This document shows, piece by piece, positions 1 through 7,880 of a stretch of 64,000 bases of DNA. The translations under genes were made by a program, and so were the position numbers. Source of the stretch: Alicyclobacillus fastidiosus (lineage in GTDB: Bacteria; Bacillota; Bacilli; Alicyclobacillales; Alicyclobacillaceae); contig NZ_CP104067.1 of assembly GCF_026651875.1 (NCBI RefSeq), forward strand, positions 1,178,001-1,242,000, read 5' to 3'. Below the pieces are notes generated by a model. That model did not search any database and had not been told where the DNA came from. It was given only the letters and a program-made list of their open reading frames with translations. Position 1 is the first letter of the stretch, and every line of letters begins with the position of its first letter.

Positions 1-543
1 TCTCCTGCTGATATCCAGTCACTTCTTGCAGACATTGGTACTGCGGTGAATCTCTTGACTGATGCGGTGTTCAACGTGATTTTGCCTGCATTACAGAATC
101 AGACGTATACGCCTATCAGCCTAACCGCGAACCAATCGAATGCATTGGCGGACTTCGAAGATCAACCGCCGGAACAGGATTTCATCAAGGGATCGCAATT
201 GTCTTTGAGCTTGGTACGGCGTATTTCAGAAAGCACGCTCTTAGAGGACACAATCGATGCATTATCTAACGACATGCCGGTTCTCTTCGGCTTCACTGTA
301 TTTCTTGCATTGGAGTCACAGGAAGTCGCTGAAACTGGCATTTTGCCATTGCCGACAGAAGGGGAACAGCCTTTGGGCGGGCATGCGGTGATTGCAGTTG
401 GTCACAATGACGATAAACAAATGATCCTCGTCCGTAACCAATGGGGCGCAGATTGGGGTCTGGAAGGCTACTTCTGGATGCCATATGAATACTACGCAAA
501 TCTCGTTTCGGAGGCCTATGTCATTGATGATCTAGCAGCATAA
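1..543 (+). CDS. C1 (papain-like) peptidase, 5'-truncated by window
   Basis: The frame is open from base 1, so the real start lies upstream; the first in-window GTG at 46 need not be the start. The C-terminal part shows the papain-family His motif HAVIAVGHND and the Asn motif RNQWGADWGLEGYFWM, which form the second half of a C1A catalytic triad; the Cys would lie upstream and is not visible. The gene is followed after 14 bases by a YiiX-like hydrolase and then by XhlA and holin homologues, so it probably belongs to the same prophage lysis or morphogenesis module. The exact substrate cannot be told. Confidence 0.8.
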   Translation, partial: SPADIQSLLADIGTAVNLLTDAVFNVILPALQNQTYTPISLTANQSNALADFEDQPPEQDFIKGSQLSLSLVRRISESTLLEDTIDALSNDMPVLFGFTVFLALESQEVAETGILPLPTEGEQPLGGHAVIAVGHNDDKQMILVRNQWGADWGLEGYFWMPYEYYANLVSEAYVIDDLAA

Positions 544-557
544 CAGAGGTGATCAAC

Positions 558-1082
558 ATGTACCTCGCTAAACCAGGCGATATCTTGCTTTATCGTAAAT
601 CCCCATCCATAGGCGATGATCTTATCATCGAAGGCGAATCGTTCGAGGACGGTCGCCAAGACCGCGAATATTACCACGTTGCCATTGCCCTCGATGCGAA
701 TAACAAAATCGAAGCCTATGGGAAATCAGTCGCAATCCATCCAATCGACTACGGGAATTTTGACGCTTTCCGTCCTCCAATCGGTTCTCATCGTGTAAAA
801 TCCGCTCTCGCGGTCATTCGTCGGTGTGTCGGCCAAGGTTACGATTGGTGGCTCATCATCGATGACGCCATTCGATACCTTACAAAGTTCATTCCCAAAC
901 GTCTCGGCGGTCCTTGGCATTTACCTGTCTCTTTCATTCAGAGTGATGAACGTCGCGGCAAGGTGTGCTCATCCCTTGCGGTGGCGTATCTGAATGCGGC
1001 GTTATGGGGGCCAAAATTGGGTCGCAATGCTTCGCCCGAAGATATCTATCTGGCAGTCAAGGACTTCCCGATATATGTCTGA
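558..1082 (+). CDS. YiiX/YebB-like permuted papain-fold hydrolase
   Basis: This 174-aa protein opens with KPGDILLYR, typical of the permuted NlpC/P60-like (YiiX/YebB) group, followed by the His segment YYHVAIALD with a nearby acidic IEAYG, and a late Cys segment KVCSSLAVAYLNAAL. In circularly permuted papain folds the His precedes the Cys, as seen here. Family members cleave amide or thioester bonds, sometimes in cell-wall peptides; the substrate here is unknown. I chose ATG 558 because AGAGGTG ends 7 bases upstream; an in-frame GTG at 549 lies inside that Shine-Dalgarno. It precedes the XhlA/lysin fusion by 13 bases. Confidence 0.7.
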   Translation: MYLAKPGDILLYRKSPSIGDDLIIEGESFEDGRQDREYYHVAIALDANNKIEAYGKSVAIHPIDYGNFDAFRPPIGSHRVKSALAVIRRCVGQGYDWWLIIDDAIRYLTKFIPKRLGGPWHLPVSFIQSDERRGKVCSSLAVAYLNAALWGPKLGRNASPEDIYLAVKDFPIYV

Positions 1083-1095
1083 GGTGGTGTTGGAT

Positions 1096-2046
1096 ATGGG
1101 CGAAAACTCACAAGAGGTACAATTGGCGATTGCCACTAACGACATCATTTGGATGAAAGCAACGATTGCGGATATGAACGAAGGTATCAAGAACTTGCAA
1201 GAAGCCCTAGAAAGGGCAATTAAGACACAAGACGAGAAATACGCGACGAAAGTGGAAGTGGAGACAGTCCGCAAGGACGTTGAAAACCTAAAGCAATGGC
1301 GTTGGAAAATCGGCGGTGCTTTGGGTCTAATCGGAATGGTCATCGGATGGGTCGCGAGCTTGGGTCACAATTTGCCTCAGTTTCATCCCGGCTTTCCGTT
1401 TACAGTCTTCTCAAAGTATGCGGATTTTACTATGCCGCAAGTGTATTGGGACGACATGCAACTGTCACCAACCACTGCATTGAATGAATGCCTTGCGTAT
1501 TACAACAAATACGACGTTCCAATCGTCCCAATCGGTCAATTGTATGGTCCTGTTACGCCTGATCAAATCAAGTCGTTCATAAGCGGATGTTCAGGTCTCT
1601 CGGGATATTCCTTCTGGGATTACCAACATTGCACGGCGGCTATGTGGCAAGCAGTGCTGGATGGGCAAGGAGGGTCTAAAGTGGAATTTTCACCATTGAC
1701 CGTTGAAATCAACGGCCTCAAACAACCTGACGGTATAGACGTGAACAGCGTTACGTACGTGAACTGGGGCGCACTTGAAGTGGTAAAGGTTCCGTTTACG
1801 AATAAAGGTAACGGTCTATTCACCATTCGTGGAAAAGACGTTCAAGGCGTGATTCAAAACAACGTCACGTATTTTCCGTGGTATATCGCACTCGTTGGCT
1901 ATACGCCCGTTCGCATAACTGGCGGATGGAACTTCACGAATCAACAACCGGCGCCTGCTCCATCAACTCCAACGAACGCCGCAATCGCCTCCCAAGTCAC
2001 CAACCTACTGCAACAAGTAGAAAATCTGTTGAAAGGTGTGAAGTAA
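1096..2046 (+). CDS. XhlA-like phage protein fused to C-terminal half of a lysin
   Basis: The N-terminal ~90 residues look like XhlA hemolysin/holin-associated proteins: a helical coiled region with ALERAIKTQDEKYATKVEVE, then a single transmembrane segment GGALGLIGMVIGWV. Directly after this the sequence switches to what looks like the second half of a TIM-barrel phage lysin (MPQVYWDD, PIVPIGQLYGPVTPDQI, GYSFWDYQH), followed by a beta-rich tail and a Pro/Ala linker. The first half of the barrel, which carries the catalytic acid in such enzymes, is missing. I infer an in-frame deletion that joined xhlA to the lysin 3' end, so it is probably not an active hydrolase. Start ATG 1096 is preceded by GAGGTGGTG; TTG 1090 and ATG 1075 are alternatives. 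Confidence 0.65.
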   Translation: MGENSQEVQLAIATNDIIWMKATIADMNEGIKNLQEALERAIKTQDEKYATKVEVETVRKDVENLKQWRWKIGGALGLIGMVIGWVASLGHNLPQFHPGFPFTVFSKYADFTMPQVYWDDMQLSPTTALNECLAYYNKYDVPIVPIGQLYGPVTPDQIKSFISGCSGLSGYSFWDYQHCTAAMWQAVLDGQGGSKVEFSPLTVEINGLKQPDGIDVNSVTYVNWGALEVVKVPFTNKGNGLFTIRGKDVQGVIQNNVTYFPWYIALVGYTPVRITGGWNFTNQQPAPAPSTPTNAAIASQVTNLLQQVENLLKGVK

Positions 2047-2047
2047 C

Positions 2048-2460
2048 ATGCAAGGTTTAGAAATTAAAATCGTGGAAGGTCTTCTCGACTTACTGATTAT
2101 CGCTGTGATCATAGGTCTCCTTTATTCCAGGCCACAGATCAAGAAAATCGTTGATGCACATTTGAGTGCACAACAAGCAGCTGTCGCCAATAACGTGATT
2201 GATGGATTGGCAAACATTGCGGAAGCCGTTGTCCAAGACTTCAATCAACGGATTGTCGCATCCGCAAAGGCAAACGGTGTATTCACGCCTCAATTGGCTC
2301 AATCTGTCAAACAGGATGCAATTCAAGCTGTACTCTCTCAAGGTGCTGGGCTCATTTCTGTTGGTGGTGAGGCTCGTGGATGTTCAGAAGCTGGTTAGCA
2401 GTTTAATCGAGAAGGCTGTTGCAGAAAATCATATTCCAACGCAACAAAATTCGGCGGGTT
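2048..2460 (+). pseudogene. LLH-type phage holin, frameshifted near 3' end
   Basis: The first frame (2048-2398) gives an N-terminal membrane helix (LLDLLIIAVIIGLLYSRP) followed by a helical cytoplasmic part with QAVLSQGAGLISVGGEA, as in the LLH phage holin family. It then runs into RGCSEAG and a stop. The +1 frame continues with VDVQKLVSSLIEKAVAENH and stops at 2460, which is the tail expected for this family. A small indel around 2370-2380 therefore separates the two parts. The gene starts 1 base after the lysin-fusion stop. Holins permeabilise the membrane for endolysin export; this copy has probably lost a normal C-terminus. Confidence 0.72.
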
Positions 2461-2664
2461 GAAGAAAAAACGGCCTCGTAATAGCCCGTCTGAAGCGTTT
2501 TTGATGACCTTCAGGTGATAATATATCGAACCTGGTCATCAATCGTTAGAAAAAGGGTTAGAATGCGTATTCTCGAAAATTCGGTTTTGAGCATACAAAA
2601 GGAGTCCCAATCGAGCATACAAAATGTTATAGTGAATGTATGATTGATTTCGACATCGTGTATC

Positions 2665-2701
2665 TTTAAAAAAGGAGCCAGAGCTGCAACTCTGACTCCT
2701 T
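2665..2701 (-). terminator. Rho-independent terminator, minus strand
   Basis: On the minus strand AAGGAGTCAGAG, a short loop, CTCTGGCTCCTT and then a run of T form a strong hairpin. It would end any minus-strand transcript coming from the structured region at 2.78-3.03 kb. Confidence 0.6.
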
Positions 2702-2776
2702 GCGATACATCGCCTTGAGTGACTGGGCTTCCCACACTCGGACGATCAAACAATCGCCACTATGCGGCAAGTCGAG

Positions 2777-2982
2777 ATAAGTCACCCCAGAGGGCGCTAA
2801 CCTATAGGGGTGACTTATTTATGTTTGCGACGGAGTCGCTTTGCGGCTTCTAGTACGACTTTAAAGATGGCTTTGAAGTCATAACCACCTTATAGACTGC
2901 ATCTAATACTGCGTCTATGTGTACCATGCCCATGCCTCCCCTCAGTCCGAAAGACTGTGTGGGAAGGCGAATAAGTCACCCG
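2777..2982. repeat. Three copies of an ATAAGTCACCC box, two forming a hairpin
   Basis: ATAAGTCACCCC (2777-2788) and its exact inverse (2807-2818) form a 12-bp stem. A third copy, AATAAGTCACCCG, lies at 2970-2982. On the minus strand the 5' copy could pair with the 3' copy, bracketing the small ORF at 2850-2933. Such 5'-3' pairing and shared direct repeats are known from type I toxin-antitoxin loci (par/fst, hok), but I cannot show that function here. Confidence 0.5.
2850..2933 (-). CDS. Candidate 27-aa peptide in a structured small-RNA locus
   Basis: On the minus strand GGGGAGGC is followed by ATGGGCATGG and a 27-codon frame (MGMVHIDAVLDAVYKVV...) ending at TAG. A second frame continues past the stop as YDFKAIFKVVLEAAKRLR, which matches the first frame's amphipathic style, so one indel may have split a peptide of about 39 aa. 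A possible -10 (TAAAAT, 3003-3008) lies upstream and hairpins lie downstream at 2807-2777 and 2701-2665. No family is recognised; reality of translation is uncertain. Confidence 0.3.
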   Translation of the reverse strand: MGMVHIDAVLDAVYKVVMTSKPSLKSY

Positions 2983-3034
2983 CGGTTAGTATCGCTGGGA
3001 TAATTTTATCATTCTTACCAAAACAATTGTTAAT

Positions 3035-3238
3035 GCAATTTGTCGAATCTTGTCCGCGGTAGGCAAGGTATTTTTGTGTCTACGTCATCCATTTCCTCAC
3101 GGCTGTAGGGTATTTTAGATTGTCGGGGAGTGATTCAATGAGCGAGAAAACACGTAGAATTTTAATAAATATGTTGGTTCGACTGTGGACTTACAAACCC
3201 AATGTATCATGAAGCGGAGAATCCAACGAGTGAGCCAA
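3035..3238. other. Stretch with no recognisable gene
   Basis: I see no coding region I can support between the small-peptide locus and the first partial repeat r0. Short open frames here on both strands lack recognisable domains and ribosome binding sites. Confidence 0.4.
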
Positions 3239-3406
3239 TGCCCTCGTTACTAAACAAGGGCGCGATGGGTAGAGGGCCCGCAGAACAATTCGGAGATGTA
3301 GACAACTGCAAGGCACTCATTTTCTGCATTTTAATAGGGAATAGGCCATGTTCACGCACATCTTGCTGGAGCAACTTCTTAAACATTCGCCCCCGTTTGT
3401 TCAATA
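3239..3406 (+). repeat. Cassette repeat r0 (partial/degenerate)
   Basis: The 3' end CGCCCCCGTTTGTTCAATA (3388-3406) matches the 3' ends of r3 and r8. An inner ATGTTCACGC block matches the TATGTTCATGC block of the others. The 5' core is degenerate (ATGCCCTCGTTA near 3239). It lies just beyond the 3' end of the PadR/ABC operon, in the same orientation as r1-r11. Confidence 0.5.
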
Positions 3407-3541
3407 GCATTTCGGTGAAATCTATTAATATTTTTGATATAAAAGCTGCGGAGTCGAATGATTGAAACAGGAGGTTCCTGCTAGGCGATGACGTTGATGT
3501 TTAAAATTAGACGCCACCGCCGTTGAATTCACATATCGGAT

Positions 3542-3676
3542 TTAAGATATTCTCCGTTTATAACCCCACACTGCAAATATATACGCAACAACCAGAATGC
3601 CTAGACACCACGCGAGCGCAATCCAAATGTCATGTGCGACAGGCTGCCCTGAAAACAAAGACCGAATTGCATCAAC
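3542..3676 (-). pseudogene. ABC-2 permease, C-terminal remnant
   Basis: On the minus strand an open stretch reads VDAIRSLFSGQPVAHDIWIA, then a membrane helix ALAWCLGILVVAYIFAVWGY and KRRIS-stop. This is the typical last helix and tail of a DrrB-type ABC-2 transporter permease. It has no start of its own and begins exactly where the ABC ATPase reading frame (3764 downward) breaks off. The middle of the two-gene ABC transporter has been deleted, leaving the ATPase N-terminus joined out of frame to this permease tail. It is the last piece of the PadR-DUF1048 operon. Confidence 0.72.
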
Positions 3677-3764
3677 AATGCTTCACTTCAAAATCGACGC
3701 CCTTTAGGAGTTCTGTGTCTTTGAAAAACTTTCGCAGACCTTTCACTTCAATTGCTTTTTCCAT
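3672..3764 (-). pseudogene. ABC transporter ATP-binding protein, N-terminal remnant
   Basis: The minus-strand frame begins MEKAIEVKGLRKFF and continues to LLKGVDFEVK, the standard first strand of an ABC ATPase just before the Walker A loop. It then ends at HC-stop after only 30 codons. No Walker A, signature or Walker B is left. It lies 15 bases after the second DUF1048 gene, in the position where PadR-DUF1048 operons normally carry a DrrA-like ATPase. The deletion junction is near 3675. Confidence 0.72.
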
Positions 3765-3779
3765 CTCGATATCCCCCTT

Positions 3780-4130
3780 TTACTTTGTTTTATCCGTAAC
3801 CTTTTTCATGGCCTTGTTAACTTCTTGGTCAACAGATTCTTGATAGATGTCAGCATAAGTTTTTGAATCTTTGATTAGATCGTCGCAGAAAGCCGCTACG
3901 TCACTGCCCGTCACTTCGAGCACGCCTTTCCCCAAGGCCGCGCCCTCTTCAAAAAGGTCGATAATCCCCGAGAGCAAACCCGTCCCGTCGGTTAGCTCAA
4001 CAGGGCCGACCTTAAAGAGATATTTTTGAATCTCTTTATAAACAATCTGATAATCTTGCGGGAGCGCTTTGACACGCGCCACGTGCGCTCGCCACTCTCT
4101 TTTGCCTTCGATGATATCTCGTATTCTCAT
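3780..4130 (-). CDS. DUF1048 family protein (second of pair)
   Basis: This 116-aa protein is of the DUF1048 family, small helical proteins commonly encoded between a PadR regulator and an ABC-type drug exporter. The family pattern of an N-terminal basic helix (RVKALPQDYQIVYKEIQKYL), a central GLLSGIIDLFEEGAALGKGVLEVTG and VAAFCDDLI is visible. It lies 9 bases after the first DUF1048 gene. The transporter it normally accompanies is only a remnant here, so its present role is doubtful. Biochemical function of the family is unknown to me. Confidence 0.8.
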   Translation of the reverse strand: MRIRDIIEGKREWRAHVARVKALPQDYQIVYKEIQKYLFKVGPVELTDGTGLLSGIIDLFEEGAALGKGVLEVTGSDVAAFCDDLIKDSKTYADIYQESVDQEVNKAMKKVTDKTK

Positions 4131-4139
4131 TTTATCCTC

Positions 4140-4487
4140 CTATTTACCTAATTTTTTGGCGATATTATTGTTGAGTTGCTCGCGCCACTTGTCGCGAAAA
4201 GACTTTGCCCCTTCTTCGCCGACCAGCGCTGAACAGAAGCCTTTGATATCGTCACCCAAAACCTCTTGGACACTCTGACCGTCCGACGCCGTTTCTTCGA
4301 GCAGGCCAAGCACACCGTCAAGAATTGGCATGAGGTTGCGACCGGTGAAATCTGAGTGCGGCCAAAGATTGGCATTAATTTTTTTCCATGCCGCTTGATA
4401 ATCAGCCGGCAGCTTTTTGGTTCTCAGTTCGAAAGTTTTCAATTCTTTAGTCATGTCGCTGCCCGTGATTTTCTCCCAAAAATTCAT
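4140..4487 (-). CDS. DUF1048 family protein (first of pair)
   Basis: A 115-aa DUF1048 protein similar in layout to its downstream neighbour: KKLPADYQAAWKKINANLWP, then LDGVLGLLEETASDGQSVQE and DDIKGFCSALVGEEG. Its start codon overlaps the stop region of the PadR gene (4487), so the two are translationally coupled. The pair probably arose by duplication. In related operons such proteins accompany PadR-controlled ABC exporters; here only fragments of that exporter survive. Confidence 0.82.
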   Translation of the reverse strand: MNFWEKITGSDMTKELKTFELRTKKLPADYQAAWKKINANLWPHSDFTGRNLMPILDGVLGLLEETASDGQSVQEVLGDDIKGFCSALVGEEGAKSFRDKWREQLNNNIAKKLGK

Positions 4488-4810
4488 TAGTTCCTCTCCT
4501 TTAACTCATTAATTTTTGATGATACGAACTCCCATTTTTCCCAGAACTTCCGCAGTTCCTCACGTCCCGCGTCGTTGAGCACGAAAAACTTTCGCGGCGG
4601 TCCCATGTCGGAGGGCTTTTTAGTGACCTCTACCAGCTTGCTTCTTTCAAGCCGGATCAGAATGGTGTACACCGTTCCATCCACAACATCTGTGAAGCCG
4701 AGGGCATTCAGCCGCCGCGTGATTTCGTAGCCGTAGGTTTCTTTGCGGCTTATAATTTCAAGGACGCAGCCCTCAAGCACGCCTTTGAGCATTTCCGTTA
4801 GGTTTTCCAA
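4487..4810 (-). CDS. PadR family transcriptional regulator
   Basis: A 107-aa winged-helix repressor of the PadR family. The diagnostic region is LEGCVLEIISRKETYGYEI (helix-turn-helix start), DGTVYTILIRLERSKLVEV (recognition helix and wing) and PPRKFFVLNDAGREEL, followed by a short C-terminal dimerisation helix. It heads the operon with two DUF1048 genes and the ABC remnant, and probably autoregulates through repeated AGTA-containing palindromes in its promoter (4835-4921). Family members respond to phenolic compounds or drugs; the ligand here is unknown. Confidence 0.9.
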   Translation of the reverse strand: MENLTEMLKGVLEGCVLEIISRKETYGYEITRRLNALGFTDVVDGTVYTILIRLERSKLVEVTKKPSDMGPPRKFFVLNDAGREELRKFWEKWEFVSSKINELKERN

Positions 4811-4834
4811 ATTTCTCCCTCATTTGTGTTCAGT

Positions 4835-4921
4835 ACTCTGCATCACATGTATTCAGTAATACTGATAATAAGTGTTACTCATTACCGGTACATAGTATCA
4901 CTCAATAGCGTTACGTGTCAA
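4835..4921 (-). promoter_or_regulatory. Promoter and likely PadR operator
   Basis: On the minus strand TTGACA (4916-4921), an 18-base spacer and TACTAT (4892-4897) make a good sigma-A promoter for the PadR operon. Between it and the start are several AGTAyT/AGTrTT dyads, including the perfect CAGTAATACTG, as expected for an autoregulatory PadR binding region. Promoter is seen; operator role is inferred. Confidence 0.6.
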
Positions 4922-5075
4922 GAATTAAGCTTTTCGTCAAATTATCGAAGGGATTTTGGAGTTTAGTCAAGGATGGAACTGATTAAGTCAAAGCCAAACG
5001 CAGTTGGGGCATGGTGAGGCAGGTCACTACGTTAATGGCAGGGGTATCAGTGTAAAGGGCAAAAGGTATGTCGCT
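4922..5075. other. Intergenic stretch without recognisable gene
   Basis: Between the PadR promoter and repeat r1 I see no supported coding region or RNA gene. Confidence 0.4.
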
Positions 5076-5150
5076 CTTGGACATTGCTGCCCAACCGCGC
5101 AATAAGACTCGGTCCACGGCGACGCATGTTTATGCAAGCACGAAAATCCG
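5076..5150 (+). repeat. Cassette repeat r1
   Basis: Core CTGCCC at 5087-5092 flanked by ATTGC and GCAAT, then a GCATGTTTATGC block. It lies beyond the 3' end of the methyltransferase gene at 5214. The 3' end of the repeat is degenerate. Confidence 0.55.
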
Positions 5151-5213
5151 TGGACCTTGCTCCCATTTATCCATATGCTCAATAGCATGTTTCAAACGTG
5201 CACCACACACTGC

Positions 5214-5918
5214 TCACTTTACGGCAGCTATCAGTGCTCGATTGCCATGCACATGTAAAGTGACCGCATGAAACATACATGCACGCAGCCATTCAAGATG
5301 AGTTTCCAATGTGACCGGAAAGTCTCCATCTTCTTTGAGAATGGCTGTGTGCTCATCGAAAGTATTGCCTTCTTGGGGCGCAGTTCCTGAACCGTGATAA
5401 CGATCCAAGCGGTTCCAAACGGATTGCAACAGAGGAAACACAACCTCATTTTCAACTTTGAGTCGATCCAAAAGAAGAAAAACACCACCAGGACGTAAAA
5501 GGGTATGTATATGGCGGTATGCGCTCTGCATATCCGGAGCAGATAAGTGATGCAGTGACTGAATAGCGATGACTGCACCTACTTCCGATACAGGTAACTG
5601 AATACTGGATAACTGGGCTAAATCCCCATGTACAGGAACAAAGCGGTGGGCATACCCTTGCAGACGATTCGCTGCTAGACGTGCCATAGCAAGAGAATTG
5701 TCGATACCAACGACTTGGGCATCATGTATTCGTTCAAAAATGATCTCTTCAACCTTGCCGGAGCCATAACCCAAGTCTAGAATCCAATCTCCTGAGTTTG
5801 TAAACCCCGCTAGTATAGTGACCAACATATCCAACTGTTCCGCCCGAGTTGGATTGATGTTGTCACCATTAGCATCCCAGTCGCTCGCAGCAACTGGATC
5901 TTGCCATCCCTGTGTCAT
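5214..5918 (-). CDS. Class I SAM-dependent methyltransferase
   Basis: A 234-aa Rossmann-fold methyltransferase. Motif I is WILDLGYGSGKVEE, the acidic motif II VVGIDNSLAMARLAANRL, and the post-motif segment AVIAIQSLHHL followed by LLRPGGVFLLLDRL. Only the methyltransferase core is present, so the substrate cannot be told. The start ATG 5918 follows AGAGGTGGG. It is the only gene between repeats r1 and r2, with its 3' end facing r1. DLGYG rather than the more usual DLGCG or DLGAG is a minor variation. Confidence 0.85.
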   Translation of the reverse strand: MTQGWQDPVAASDWDANGDNINPTRAEQLDMLVTILAGFTNSGDWILDLGYGSGKVEEIIFERIHDAQVVGIDNSLAMARLAANRLQGYAHRFVPVHGDLAQLSSIQLPVSEVGAVIAIQSLHHLSAPDMQSAYRHIHTLLRPGGVFLLLDRLKVENEVVFPLLQSVWNRLDRYHGSGTAPQEGNTFDEHTAILKEDGDFPVTLETHLEWLRACMFHAVTLHVHGNRALIAAVK

Positions 5919-6018
5919 GGCCTACCCACCTCTTTTCTTTATTACATCGTTAGTTTACTTCGCCTACACCATGTTGACTATGTTAGACACGCATCCGTCT
6001 GAAGACACGACGCAGCTC

Positions 6019-6126
6019 AATGTCACTATACTGCCCGCTAACGACACAAGACATCGATGCGAGGTTGTGTATATCCATGCAAAAACTTGTAGGATCGCTT
6101 ATTCAGTTTTCTACCCCGTTCAACAG
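6019..6126 (+). repeat. Cassette repeat r2
   Basis: Core CTGCCC at 6031-6036 with TGTC/GACA arm ends, a TATATCCATGC inner block and the 3' end CTACCCCGTTCAACAGC. The ~50 bases right of the core are about 86% identical to those of r9. It lies about 80 bases beyond the 3' end of the MFS gene. Confidence 0.7.
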
Positions 6127-6207
6127 CGTATGTTAAAAAACGGCGCCGTTAGGGTGTCGTTTTACAATAATCTATGGCGGGCTATGTTTCATGCTTGTAC
6201 GCGACAT

Positions 6208-7416
6208 TTAAACCGATTCCGTATTTTGGACATCCATTCTTCTCTTTACCGTTAAAAACGTATAACAACCTATAGAAAGTAGGCTCGCCATTAAAAGGAT
6301 AATGCCTAATGGCACAGCGGAATACTCTCCTGCAATGCCCACTAATGGAGAACTGACACAACCTAATAAAAACGGAATCACGCCAAGCAAAGCAGAGGCA
6401 CTACCCGCGATGTGTCCTTGCGATTCCATTGCCAAGGTGAACGAAACGGGTCCGATGGTTCCCATGGATGCGACGTAAAGCACGAGCGGAATGACGAGCG
6501 CAAAGAGCGGTCCATGCGTCAGAACGACAACCATCGCGGTGATTGTTGCGACGAGCGATAAACCTAAACCAAAATGAAGGATGCGATGTTCGTCCATCCT
6601 AGTAACCAATTTTCGAACCAACTGAGAAGCTGCAATCAACACGATGCCATTTAATGCAAAAAGCATGGCAAACACTTGCGGCGAAACCCCGTAAATTTTT
6701 TGATACACAAATGGTGTACCAGCGACGTATGCGAAGACGCCCCCGAGCATAAATCCCTGTGCCAATACGTAACCCATGTATATCCGATTGCAGAGTAACG
6801 TTCTGAAGTTTCCGAACATCTCACCAAAATTGGGACGAATTCGTTTTTCCACTGGCAAGCTTTCTTTCAACCGCCATGTCGTTGTAATGGAAAGGATGAA
6901 TCCGAGAAGTCCTAAAAAGAGAAATACACTTTCCCATTTCGTAAACGAAATAACCGCACTCCCCGCCAAAGGCGCAAGCAAGGGTGCCACACTGCTCATC
7001 ACACTAATGAGCGAAAAGAACTTCGTGAGTTCCGTGCCATGATAACTATCGCGTGCGATCGCACTGGAAATCGTTCCAGCCGAAACCGCAAATCCTTGCA
7101 CGAAGCGCAAGGCAATGAATATCCCGATGTTCGGTGCAAAGGCACAACCAAGCGAAGAAAGACAGTAAATAATCATGGCAATGATTAATGGCTTTCGTCT
7201 GCCATAGACATCACTGAGCGCTCCCATGGTTAGCTGTCCCAGAGCAAGACCTAAGAGACAAGCCGTTAAACTTACCTGAATGGTCGATGCGGAGGTTCCA
7301 AAGAATTTCATCATTTTCGGGAATGACGGAAGATACATATCAAAAGTAAACGGTCCTAAGCCAGAAAACATGGCGAGCATAAGGGCAAATCGAATTTGAT
7401 GTTGATGTGTTTTCAT
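6208..7416 (-). CDS. MFS drug exporter, Bcr/CflA family
   Basis: A 402-aa major facilitator with about 12 membrane helices, the usual length for the Bcr/CflA multidrug subfamily. The first helix TFDMYLPSFPKM carries the family's DMYLP motif and loop 2-3 is MGALSDVYGRRKPLI (motif A). It would export drugs or related compounds by proton antiport across the cytoplasmic membrane. ATG 7416 is preceded by AGGAGTCC. It is the single gene between repeats r2 and r3, with its 3' end next to r2. Substrate is not predictable from sequence. Confidence 0.9.
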   Translation of the reverse strand: MKTHQHQIRFALMLAMFSGLGPFTFDMYLPSFPKMMKFFGTSASTIQVSLTACLLGLALGQLTMGALSDVYGRRKPLIIAMIIYCLSSLGCAFAPNIGIFIALRFVQGFAVSAGTISSAIARDSYHGTELTKFFSLISVMSSVAPLLAPLAGSAVISFTKWESVFLFLGLLGFILSITTTWRLKESLPVEKRIRPNFGEMFGNFRTLLCNRIYMGYVLAQGFMLGGVFAYVAGTPFVYQKIYGVSPQVFAMLFALNGIVLIAASQLVRKLVTRMDEHRILHFGLGLSLVATITAMVVVLTHGPLFALVIPLVLYVASMGTIGPVSFTLAMESQGHIAGSASALLGVIPFLLGCVSSPLVGIAGEYSAVPLGIILLMASLLSIGCYTFLTVKRRMDVQNTESV

Positions 7417-7512
7417 TTTGGACTCCTATTATGAATGATTTCAATAAGCCAACAACCTGTTTACTATAAACCATCTATTTTTCCTGTTCCATAATACAAT
7501 TGAACCAAATTC

Positions 7513-7622
7513 TTATTGCGTTAAACTGCCCTTTAACGCAATAACAACTGGTCCTCAGTGGCTGTATGTTCATGCGGTTTGCAGCAACAGAGCTTATGCG
7601 ATTTATGCCCTCGTAGTTCAAA
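7513..7622 (+). repeat. Cassette repeat r3 (perfect stem)
   Basis: TTATTGCGTTAAA, CTGCCC, TTTAACGCAATAA: a perfect 13-bp stem with the core as loop (7513-7544). It continues with GTATGTTCATGC, AGAGCTTATGCGATTTATG and the end GCCCTCGTAGTTCAA. The best preserved example of the family. Confidence 0.8.
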
Positions 7623-7880
7623 AAATCCGTATAGTCTCTGTCATGAACGGGATAATACCCTTGTTTTTCCATGACAGGAGAGGTTTTCGATGAAGGTATG
7701 GTTTTTATTACTCGCTTTTTGTATATCGTCAGTATGTCTTTTTGATAAAGCCCCAGCCATTGCCTTGGCGAGCGGTGTTTCGAACATCGCAAAGCCTACG
7801 CCTACATATTCCAAGTGGGGGTTACTGGCAGTTCAAGAAGCAAAAAAGCGATACCCAAACTCATTAGTGATCGACTATAA

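Noticed and set aside
3202..3465. Plus-strand 87-aa frame over repeat r0
   Set aside because: It covers repeat sequence and resembles nothing; composition is not protein-like.
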